Of a stretch of DNA of 44,574 bases, positions 37,954 to 44,574 are shown piece after piece. The stretch is taken from positions 1 through 44,574 of the forward strand of contig JARFQW010000033.1 of assembly GCA_029287575.1 (NCBI GenBank), in the 5' to 3' direction. A program made the translations under genes and the position numbers. Within the stretch, counting starts at the first letter, position 1. Every line of letters starts with the position of its first letter. Source of the DNA: Gammaproteobacteria bacterium (GTDB lineage Bacteria; Pseudomonadota; Gammaproteobacteria; Steroidobacterales; XN24). The notes beneath the pieces were generated by a model. It searched no databases. It was not told the origin of the DNA and saw nothing but the letters and a program-made list of their open reading frames with translations.

Positions 37954-39051
37954 GTGAGGGTGCTGCATGTCGAAGCCGGCCGACATCTCTACGGTGGCCC
38001 GCGTCAGGTGATTTACCTGGTGGAAGGCCTGGCCGGTCACGGCGTGGACAGTGTGCTTGCCTGTCCCGAGGGAAGTGCGCTGGCCGGTCATGCGTGGCCC
38101 GCGGGGGTGCGGCTGGAGCCCCTGTCCATGGCGGGCGACCTGGATCTGGGCCTCGTACGTCGGCTCGGAGAACTGATCCGCGCGACCCGCCCGGACCTCG
38201 TGCACCTGCACAGCCGTCGCGGCGCCGACTGGGCCGGGGCGCTGGCCGGTCGCCGCGCCGGGCTGCCGGTGGTCCTTACCCGCCGCGTGGATAACCCGGA
38301 ACCCCGCTGGGTCGTGCCCGTGAAATACCGGCTTTATGACCGGGTCATCGCAATTTCCGCCGCCATCGCCCGGGCCATGGCGGCCAGCGGTGTGCCCGGG
38401 CACAAGATTGTGACCGTACCAAGCGCGGTGGCGGATCCCGGCGCGCTGCTATCGCGCCGGGAGGCCCGCCGGCGTCTCGAGCTACCCGATGACGGGTTCG
38501 TTGCGGGCATGGCGGCCCAGTTTATCGAGCGCAAGGGTCACCGTGTCCTGCTCGAAGCCTTGCCCGGGCTGATCGCCGAACACCCGGCCGCCCGGGTGGT
38601 CCTGTTCGGCCGCGGGCCGCTGGAGGAAGCTGTGCGGGAGGAGGCCGGGCGCCGGGGCCTTTCGGAGATCATTCGTTTCGCCGGGTTCCGGGAGGATTTC
38701 GAGTCGCTACTGCCGGCGCTGGACGTCCTGGTCCACCCGGCGCTTGCCGAAGGGCTGGGCGTGGCGGTGCTTCAGGCAGCCCGGGCCGGGCTGCCGGTCG
38801 TGGCGGCCGATGCCGGCGGCTTGCCGGAGATCGTTGTCGACGGCGAGACCGGCTTGCTGGTGCCGCCGGGAGACGCGGACGGCCTGACCGCGGCCCTTCG
38901 GGCGGTGGCGCAAGATCCGGACGCGGCCCGGGCCCGTGCGGGCAAGGCGCTGGCCCGGGTGCGCACGCATTTTTCCGTCGAGGCCATGGTGGAGGGCAAC
39001 CTGGGCGTCTACCGGTCGCTGGTGCCGCAGCCGGGAAGCGGGGCGGAATAA
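37954..39051 (+). CDS. glycosyltransferase family 4
   Basis: A 365-residue GT-B retaining glycosyltransferase, GT4. The N-terminal domain opens [20 protein letters not shown], with the Gly-Gly loop of GT4. The C-terminal domain holds [20 protein letters not shown] and [20 protein letters not shown], the E-x7-E nucleotide-sugar motif, and [20 protein letters not shown]. The start is GTG 37954 (VRVLHVEAG). No other envelope polysaccharide genes are beside it, so the acceptor is unknown; similar lone genes occur next to mutS or near lipopolysaccharide loci in other gammaproteobacteria. It is divergent from mutS. Confidence 0.9.
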   Translation: MRVLHVEAGRHLYGGPRQVIYLVEGLAGHGVDSVLACPEGSALAGHAWPAGVRLEPLSMAGDLDLGLVRRLGELIRATRPDLVHLHSRRGADWAGALAGRRAGLPVVLTRRVDNPEPRWVVPVKYRLYDRVIAISAAIARAMAASGVPGHKIVTVPSAVADPGALLSRREARRRLELPDDGFVAGMAAQFIERKGHRVLLEALPGLIAEHPAARVVLFGRGPLEEAVREEAGRRGLSEIIRFAGFREDFESLLPALDVLVHPALAEGLGVAVLQAARAGLPVVAADAGGLPEIVVDGETGLLVPPGDADGLTAALRAVAQDPDAARARAGKALARVRTHFSVEAMVEGNLGVYRSLVPQPGSGAE

Positions 39052-39221
39052 ACCGCTTGCGCCCGGCGTCCGGGTCTCCGCCGAAGCAAAATTGCAGCGC
39101 CCGGGAATCTCAGCGCCGACAGGCTCACCGGATGGGCCATGCGCTGTGCTAGAAATAGTGTGATGAACGGTTGTATCGCCCCGCCGATGGTCGCCAGGTC
39201 TGCCGCCAGGCCGGACTCCTC

Positions 39222-39773
39222 GTGAGCAACCCGGGCGGCCCGGGGGTAAACGATGTCGCCGCCGCGGCCCCACCTGCCGTGCCCGATGATCGCGCGCTCG
39301 CGGACCTGGCACGGCGGCTCGGTGACCGGCTGCTCGGGAACCGCCAGACCGTGGCGACGGCGGACTCCTGCACCGGAGGATGGATCGCGAAAGTGCTGAC
39401 CGACGCCGCCGGCAGCTCGGGCTGGTTCGGGTGGGGCTTCGTGACCTACTCGAACGCGGCCAAAGAGGCCCTGGTGGGCGTGCCCGCCGACATGCTGGAA
39501 GACCACGGCGCGGTCAGCGAGCCTGTGGTCCGGGCGATGGCGGCCGGGGCCCTCGCCGCGGCGGACGCAGATCATGCGCTCGCGGTCAGCGGCATTGCCG
39601 GCCCCGACGGCGGCTCGGCCGACAAGCCGGTGGGCACCGTGTGGTTCGCCTGGGCCAGCCGGGATGCGGGCCGCCCGCGGGTTCGCGCCCGGGTCAGGCA
39701 GTTCACCGGTGACCGCGAAGCGGTGCGCCGCCAGAGCGTGGCCGCCGCCCTGCAGGGTCTGCTCGAGCCATGA
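39222..39773 (+). CDS. pncC: nicotinamide-nucleotide amidohydrolase PncC (CinA C-terminal domain)
   Basis: A stand-alone CinA C-terminal domain that deamidates nicotinamide mononucleotide to nicotinate mononucleotide in NAD salvage. Motifs: ATADSCTGGWIAK (usual form TAESCTGG, here Asp in place of Glu), VTYSNAAKEALVGVP, HGAVSEPVVRAMAAGAL and AVSGIAGPDGGSADKPVGTVW. I take GTG 39222 as the start (183 residues); TTG 39171 extends the frame. The gene is followed by thpR, recA, recX and alaS, as E. coli pncC is followed by recA, recX and alaS. Confidence 0.92.
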   Translation: MSNPGGPGVNDVAAAAPPAVPDDRALADLARRLGDRLLGNRQTVATADSCTGGWIAKVLTDAAGSSGWFGWGFVTYSNAAKEALVGVPADMLEDHGAVSEPVVRAMAAGALAAADADHALAVSGIAGPDGGSADKPVGTVWFAWASRDAGRPRVRARVRQFTGDREAVRRQSVAAALQGLLEP

Positions 39774-40372
39774 ACGGCCCGCCCGCGAGACGCCTGTTTT
39801 TTGCCTTGTGGCCCGATTCCCGTGTCCGCCGCCGGTTGACGGCCGCGGTTCGGCCGCTGCTGGACGCCGCGAAGGGCAGGGCCGTGGCGGATTCGCGGCT
39901 GCACGTGACCCTGGCGTTCCTCGGCGCAATACCCGCCGAACAAGTGGAGGCCGTGCTGGCCGCCGGCGACCAGGTGGCTGGCGAGCGCTTTTGTCTTTGC
40001 CTGAATCGCTGGAGCTGGTGGCGGCACTCGAAAATTCTGCTGCTGGCGCCGACCGCGCCGCCAGCGGCGCTGGAGGAACTGGTAGCCGAGCTGCGCGAGG
40101 CACTCGGCGACGAGGGCCTGCCGGTGGAGCGGCGGCGGTTCAAGCCCCACGTCACCTTGGCCCGTGGTTGTACCGGCGTACGCTATCGGGGCCCGGTGGA
40201 CAACGTGGACTGGACCGTGGACGAGTTCGTGCTCGCGGAATCGGAGTTCCACAGCGCCGGGGCGCGCTACAACATCCTGCGGCGCTGGGGCCTGACCCCC
40301 GGGACGGAAGGCAAGGACACATTTTCGGACAATTCGACCTCCCTGGAGACTGTTGGCGGCGAGGGTCTGTGA
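39770..40372 (+). CDS. thpR: RNA 2',3'-cyclic phosphodiesterase (2H ligase-like)
   Basis: A 200-residue 2H phosphoesterase superfamily member. Both His-x-Thr-Leu motifs are seen: RLHVTLAFLG and KPHVTLARG. RRLFFALWPDSRVR is the usual N-terminal strand. These proteins open 2',3'-cyclic phosphates of RNA ends or, in reverse, ligate tRNA halves; the physiological task is unclear. It overlaps pncC by four bases (ATGA), so the two are translated together. A recA promoter is proposed inside its last codons. It lies between pncC and recA where E. coli has none. Confidence 0.92.
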   Translation: MNGPPARRLFFALWPDSRVRRRLTAAVRPLLDAAKGRAVADSRLHVTLAFLGAIPAEQVEAVLAAGDQVAGERFCLCLNRWSWWRHSKILLLAPTAPPAALEELVAELREALGDEGLPVERRRFKPHVTLARGCTGVRYRGPVDNVDWTVDEFVLAESEFHSAGARYNILRRWGLTPGTEGKDTFSDNSTSLETVGGEGL

Positions 40373-40378
40373 GATAAT
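40350..40378 (+). promoter_or_regulatory. candidate recA promoter with GTGA-TCAC palindrome
   Basis: CTGTTG (40350-40355), 17 bases and GATAAT (40373-40378) form a sigma-70-like promoter in the end of thpR. The palindrome GTGA-GATAA-TCAC (40369-40381) overlaps the -10 box and could be an operator. I find no canonical LexA box (CTG-N10-CAG) in the 60 bases before recA. The sequence CTGTGAGATAATCACG only half-fits such a box. Confidence 0.4.
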
Positions 40379-40432
40379 CACGGGCTAACGCGCGCCGCGC
40401 CTCCCACCCCTTTTCAACACGCTTGGTGACAG

Positions 40433-41470
40433 ATGGACGATAACCGCAAGAAAGCTCTCGCCGCCGCCCTTGGGCAGATCGAAAAACAGTTCGGCAAGGG
40501 CTCAGTCATGCGCCTGGGCGACAGCACCGCCAGCCGGGACGTCAGCGCCGTCTCCACCGGCTCGCTGGGGCTGGACGTCGCTCTCGGCATCGGCGGTCTG
40601 CCCCGGGGCCGGGTAGTCGAGATCTACGGCCCGGAGTCGTCGGGCAAGACCACGCTGACCCTGCAGGTGGTTGCCGAGGCGCAGAAAGCCGGCGGAACTG
40701 CCGCGTTCGTGGACGCCGAGCACGCCCTCGATCCCAGCTACGCCGAGAAGCTCGGCGTCAACGTGGATGATCTGCTTGTGTCACAGCCCGACACCGGCGA
40801 GCAGGCCCTGGAGATCACCGACATGCTGGTGCGTTCCGGCGCGGTGGATGTCATTGTCGTGGACTCGGTGGCCGCGCTGACCCCCAAGGCGGAGATCGAA
40901 GGCGAGATGGGCGACTCCCATGTCGGCCTGCAGGCCCGGCTCATGTCCCAGGCCCTGCGCAAGCTCACCGGCACGATCAGCCGGACCCACTGCATGGTGA
41001 TCTTCATCAACCAGATCCGCATGAAGATCGGCGTCATGTTCGGCAGCCCGGAGACCACGACCGGCGGCAACGCGCTGAAGTTCTATTCGTCCGTGCGCAT
41101 GGATATCCGCCGCATCGGCGCTATCAAGAAGGGCGACGAGGTCATCGGCAACCAGACCCGTGTGAAGGTCGTGAAGAACAAGATTGCGCCGCCGTTTCGC
41201 AACGCCGAGTTCGAGATCCTCTACGGCGAGGGTATTTCCCGGGAGGGGGAAATCATCGACATGGGCGTGGCCGAGGGCTTCGTGGACAAGTCCGGATCCT
41301 GGTACAGCTACAACGGGGACCGGATCGGCCAGGGCAAGGAAAACGTCCGCCAGTTCCTGAAGGCCAACCCCGACGTGGCCGAGGAAATCGAGAAGAAGGT
41401 CCGCGCCAAGCTCCTGCCGAGCTCCGAACCCCAGCCGGAGACTGATGAGCCGGTGGAACAGCAGGCCTGA
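40433..41470 (+). CDS. recA: recombinase RecA
   Basis: RecA is the central ATP-dependent strand-exchange protein and SOS co-protease. 345 residues, typical. Walker A GPESSGKT occupies 66-73, as in E. coli numbering; other landmarks are [39 protein letters not shown], the L2 loop region [20 protein letters not shown] (DNA binding) and [13 protein letters not shown]. The acidic tail reads [15 protein letters not shown]. No intein. The start ATG has GGTGA upstream. recX overlaps its 3' end by 26 bases. Confidence 0.98.
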   Translation: MDDNRKKALAAALGQIEKQFGKGSVMRLGDSTASRDVSAVSTGSLGLDVALGIGGLPRGRVVEIYGPESSGKTTLTLQVVAEAQKAGGTAAFVDAEHALDPSYAEKLGVNVDDLLVSQPDTGEQALEITDMLVRSGAVDVIVVDSVAALTPKAEIEGEMGDSHVGLQARLMSQALRKLTGTISRTHCMVIFINQIRMKIGVMFGSPETTTGGNALKFYSSVRMDIRRIGAIKKGDEVIGNQTRVKVVKNKIAPPFRNAEFEILYGEGISREGEIIDMGVAEGFVDKSGSWYSYNGDRIGQGKENVRQFLKANPDVAEEIEKKVRAKLLPSSEPQPETDEPVEQQA

Positions 41471-41927
41471 GGCCGGCGACGAGCCCGAGTGGGACCCGGC
41501 GCGTTTGCGCCGGGTGGCCATGGACCTGCTGGCTCGGCGCGAGCACACGCGGTCCGAGCTGACCGCCAAGCTGAGCGCCCGCGGCGCCGACCGTCTGGAT
41601 ATCGGGCCGGTGCTGGATACGCTGGAGGCCGACGGGCTCCTTTCAGATGCCCGTTTTGCCGAAGCCTTTGTCAGGCAGCGGATCCAGCGGGGGCACGGAC
41701 CCGTTCGCATACGCCACGAGCTGGGTCAGCGGGGCGTGGATGAACGGGCCGCCGAGGCGGCGATGGCCGAGGCGGACCCCGACTGGGATGAACGCGCCGT
41801 ACGCGCCCGGCACGGCCGTTTCGGCCGCCAGAAACCCGCGGATTTCAAGGACCGCGCCCGCCAGGCCCGGTTCCTTACCTATCGGGGCTTTACGGCCGAT
41901 CAGGTTCGCCGGGCGCTGGAGGCATGA
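41445..41927 (+). CDS. recX: RecA regulatory protein RecX
   Basis: RecX caps RecA filaments and modulates recombination and SOS induction. 160 residues with the usual three helical repeats: [59 protein letters not shown], then [17 protein letters not shown]. The start at 41445, with GGAG four bases upstream, lies inside recA (26-base overlap in another frame), which suggests translational coupling at low level, as in other recA-recX pairs. Confidence 0.94.
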   Translation: MSRWNSRPEAGDEPEWDPARLRRVAMDLLARREHTRSELTAKLSARGADRLDIGPVLDTLEADGLLSDARFAEAFVRQRIQRGHGPVRIRHELGQRGVDERAAEAAMAEADPDWDERAVRARHGRFGRQKPADFKDRARQARFLTYRGFTADQVRRALEA

Positions 41928-41993
41928 CGCGGCCCCGGTGATCGCTATGCCACACTGCATCAAAACAGGCTGGCCGAACGGGGTCCGGCCCGT

Positions 41994-42008
41994 TAATCTG
42001 ACGGATTA
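41994..42008. repeat. small inverted repeat in the recX-alaS gap
   Basis: TAATC-TGACG-GATTA. In the 183-bp gap between recX and alaS this is the clearest symmetry. It may be an operator or nothing more than chance; no T tract follows. Confidence 0.25.
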
Positions 42009-42110
42009 GCCCCTGCCGAAGCCCGCGATCTGCTCCCCCGGTCGTTACCGACCCGAGAGGAATCGTGCGCAGGCTGCCGGCCGGCCCGATACCGCAGTGA
42101 TAGCAGTTGC

Positions 42111-44574
42111 ATGATGAAAAGCGCCGAAGTCCGCCAACGGTTCCTGGATTATTTCGCCCGCCAGGACCACGCCATCGTCCCCTCCAGCCCGCTTGTGCCG
42201 GGGAACGATCCGACGTTGTTGTTCACGAACGCCGGCATGGTCCAGTTCAAGGAGCTGTTTCTGGGCCAGGAGCAACGGGACTACGCGCGGGCCACGTCCT
42301 CGCAGCGGTGCGTGCGCGCCGGCGGCAAGCACAACGATCTGGAAAACGTCGGCTACACCGCGCGACACCACACGTTCTTCGAGATGCTGGGGAACTTCAG
42401 CTTCGGCGATTACTTCAAGGAAGACGCCATTCGCTTTGCCTGGGAGTTCGTCACGAAGGAGCTGGGGATTGCCGAGGAAAAACTCTGGGTCACCGTTTAT
42501 GAGGACGACGACGAGGCCGCGGACCTCTGGCTCAAGACCATTGGCGTGAGCGCCGAGCGCTTCAGCCGCCTTGGCGCGGACAGCAACTTCTGGTCCATGG
42601 GGGACACCGGCCCCTGTGGTCCCTGCACCGAGATTTTCTACGATCACGGGCCCGACGTGGCCGGTGGTCCGCCCGGGTCGCCGGACGAGGACGGTGACCG
42701 GTACGTGGAAATCTGGAACCTGGTTTTCATGCAGTTCGACCGCGCTTCCGATGGCACGATGAGACCGCTGCCCAAGCCCTCTGTCGATACCGGCATGGGG
42801 CTGGAGCGGGTGGCCGCCGTCATGCAGGGGGTGCACAGCAACTACGACATCGACCTGTTCCGGCACCTGCTGGATGCTGCGCGCAAGGCCACGGGCGCTC
42901 CGGAAGGGGACAACAATTCCCTGAATGTCATCGCTGACCACATCCGTGCCTGCGCGTTTCTGATCATCGACGGTGTGTTGCCCTCGAACGAAGGCCGCGG
43001 CTATGTGCTCAGGCGGATCATCCGCCGGGCCATCCGGCACGGCTACAAGCTGGGACAGACCGAGCCGTTCTTCTACACGCTCGTTCCCACGCTCGTGGAG
43101 GAGATGGGCGAAGCTTATCCCGAGCTCGCCAAGGGCCAGGCACACGCCATGCGGGTTCTTGAGCAGGAAGAGGCACGGTTCGCCGAGACGCTGGAACAGG
43201 GCATGGGTCTGCTCGAGACGGCGATTGCCAACCTCGACGGCAAGGAAATCCCTGGCGAAACGGCCTTCAAGCTGTATGACACCTACGGTTTCCCCGTGGA
43301 CCTGACCGCGGATATCGCCCGCGAGCGGGGGCTGAGTGTGGACGAGTCCGGCTTTGAGTTGGCCATGGCGGGCCAGCGGGAGCGGGCCCGGGCGGCCAGC
43401 CGTTTCGATGTGGATTACACCAAGGCCCTGAAGATCGAGGGCGACAGCGAGTTTCTCGGCTACGACGGCCTGGAAGGCCACGGCACGGTGACCCACCTGC
43501 TCCGGGATGGAGAGCCGGTCAGCGCGCTGGCGGCGGGCGAGTCCGGGACCGTCGTGCTCAACCGCACGCCGTTTTATGCCGAGAGCGGCGGCCAGGTCGG
43601 CGACTCCGGGGAATTGATCTTCGAGGGCGGCCGCTTCGTCGTGACGGACACCAAGAAGGCCGGTGGCGCGCATGCCCACGAGGGCGGTGTCGAGAGCGGG
43701 CGCCTGGAGGTCGGCCAACAGGTGACCGCCCGGGTGGACGGTGCGATCCGGGCAGCGACCGTGCTCAACCACTCCGCGACCCACCTGATGCATGCCGCGC
43801 TCCGCGAGGTGCTCGGCGATCACGTTCAGCAGAAGGGGTCGCTGGTGGCGCCGGACCGGCTGCGCTTCGATTTCTCCCACTACGAGCCCGTGACGGCCGA
43901 GCAGCTCGCAGCCATCGAGGCGCTGGTCAACGAGGAGATCCGCAAGAACGCAGAGGCCGAGACCCGTGTGCTGCCGTACGAGGAGGCCGTGGCTCAAGGG
44001 GCGCTGGCCCTGTTCGGAGAAAAGTACGACGACCGCGTCCGGGTCCTGCGGCTGGGGGACTTCTCCATGGAGTTGTGCGGCGGTACCCATGTCAGCCGGG
44101 CCGGCGACATCGGTCTGTTCAAGATCGTGCAGGAAACCGGTATCGCGGCGGGGGTGCGGCGTATCGAGGCGGTCACCGGGCGGCGGGCGCTCGAATGGGT
44201 GGCTAGTGGGCAGGCGGCGCTCGACGAGATCGCCGGACTGCTGAAGGCCGGCCGGGAAGACGCCGGCCACAAGGTTCGCCAGCTGCTGGAGAAGGCTCGC
44301 GGACTGGAGAAAGAACTCCAGCAGCTCAGGACGAAGCTGGCCACCGGGAGTGCCGGGGAGGATCCACTGAAGGCCGCCGTGGATATCGACGGCGTGAAGG
44401 TTTACGCGGCGCGGCTTGATGGCGCGGACGCCAAGGTGTTGCGGGAGGCCGTGGACCGATTCAAGACCCGGCTGGGCACCGCCATCGTGGTGCTCGGCGC
44501 GGCCGACGGCGACAAGGTCCGGCTGGTGGCCGGTGCGACAAAGGACGTGAGCGCCCGGGTGAGCTCGGCCGACG
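42111..44574 (+). CDS. alaS: alanyl-tRNA synthetase (3' end cut by the window)
   Basis: Class II synthetase for tRNA-Ala. 821 residues are visible of about 870; the frame is still open at the window end. Order: catalytic core with [35 protein letters not shown] (motif 2), and [19 protein letters not shown]; motif 3 and the tRNA-recognition helices after [13 protein letters not shown]; the editing domain with [11 protein letters not shown] and the CGGTH zinc motif in [13 protein letters not shown]; and the start of the C-Ala coiled-coil. The start is one of two adjacent Met codons (42111 or 42114). Follows recX as in other gammaproteobacteria. Confidence 0.96.
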   Translation, partial: MMKSAEVRQRFLDYFARQDHAIVPSSPLVPGNDPTLLFTNAGMVQFKELFLGQEQRDYARATSSQRCVRAGGKHNDLENVGYTARHHTFFEMLGNFSFGDYFKEDAIRFAWEFVTKELGIAEEKLWVTVYEDDDEAADLWLKTIGVSAERFSRLGADSNFWSMGDTGPCGPCTEIFYDHGPDVAGGPPGSPDEDGDRYVEIWNLVFMQFDRASDGTMRPLPKPSVDTGMGLERVAAVMQGVHSNYDIDLFRHLLDAARKATGAPEGDNNSLNVIADHIRACAFLIIDGVLPSNEGRGYVLRRIIRRAIRHGYKLGQTEPFFYTLVPTLVEEMGEAYPELAKGQAHAMRVLEQEEARFAETLEQGMGLLETAIANLDGKEIPGETAFKLYDTYGFPVDLTADIARERGLSVDESGFELAMAGQRERARAASRFDVDYTKALKIEGDSEFLGYDGLEGHGTVTHLLRDGEPVSALAAGESGTVVLNRTPFYAESGGQVGDSGELIFEGGRFVVTDTKKAGGAHAHEGGVESGRLEVGQQVTARVDGAIRAATVLNHSATHLMHAALREVLGDHVQQKGSLVAPDRLRFDFSHYEPVTAEQLAAIEALVNEEIRKNAEAETRVLPYEEAVAQGALALFGEKYDDRVRVLRLGDFSMELCGGTHVSRAGDIGLFKIVQETGIAAGVRRIEAVTGRRALEWVASGQAALDEIAGLLKAGREDAGHKVRQLLEKARGLEKELQQLRTKLATGSAGEDPLKAAVDIDGVKVYAARLDGADAKVLREAVDRFKTRLGTAIVVLGAADGDKVRLVAGATKDVSARVSSAD

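Noticed and set aside
40330..40432. LexA box before recA
   Set aside because: CTGTGAGATAATCACG was considered, but it lacks the second half (CAG at the right spacing).
42045..44270. 741-codon open frame antisense to alaS
   Set aside because: The sense strand is unmistakable AlaRS; the antisense product has no recognisable domain.

Overview
The window is a G+C-rich chromosomal segment of a gammaproteobacterium. Three things point there. The block mutS / pncC-thpR-recA-recX-alaS follows the gammaproteobacterial order. The fmdB-DUF502-aspS-nudB string is typical of that class. The accessory genes (FlgO/TPR membrane proteins, DUF885 lipoprotein, AtoE-type transporter) recall lineages around the Chromatiales/Xanthomonadales border, for example Wenzhouxiangella-like bacteria. 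The family-level placement is inference. No rRNA, tRNA, CRISPR array, phage or complete insertion sequence is visible.

Layout. (1) 45-2698: clpB with a strong rho-independent terminator. (2) 2922-8679: a tripartite RND efflux operon (outer-membrane lipoprotein, adaptor lipoprotein, inner-membrane pump) closed by a perfect 32-bp palindrome over the pump stop codon. (3) 8725-10905: a patch with a truncated polysaccharide-lyase fragment, a secreted GDSL/SGNH hydrolase and a gene-poor stretch. (4) 10906-14585: a BASS-type transporter, a divergent AmpG-like MFS transporter and a Ste24-like M48 protease. (5) 14675-20542, minus strand: a short-chain dehydrogenase with an export signal, a FlgO/TPR membrane protein, a DUF885 lipoprotein gene broken by a nonsense codon, and a CPBP protease. 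(6) 20543-23289: a TetR regulator divergent from the CPBP gene with two palindromic operator candidates between them, a DUF1214 remnant, a small membrane protein and a PQQ-type sugar dehydrogenase. (7) 23290-28392: a 520-bp gene-free stretch, a renalase-like FAD oxidoreductase with a DUF3429 partner, an SDR, an AtoE-like carrier and a TPR gene fragment. (8) 28447-31082: a TPR/2-oxoglutarate-Fe(II) oxygenase and an SDR, divergent, separated by a 60-bp perfect inverted repeat. (9) 31184-35121: fmdB, DUF502, aspS, nudB and an alpha/beta hydrolase, closely packed and probably one operon. (10) 35206-44574: mutS divergent from a glycosyltransferase, then pncC, thpR, recA, recX and alaS (cut by the window end).

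The two ends are core housekeeping (protein disaggregation, translation, mismatch repair, recombination). The middle, about 8.7-28.4 kb, is accessory: it is rich in membrane and exported proteins and holds at least four decayed or truncated genes, so it has been turning over. I see no multi-gene system that I can claim is undescribed. The most checkable oddities are the DUF885 nonsense codon, the TetR/CPBP operator pair, the 60-bp inverted repeat, the exported SDR, the AspRS residues that suggest a non-discriminating enzyme, and a recA promoter without an obvious SOS box.
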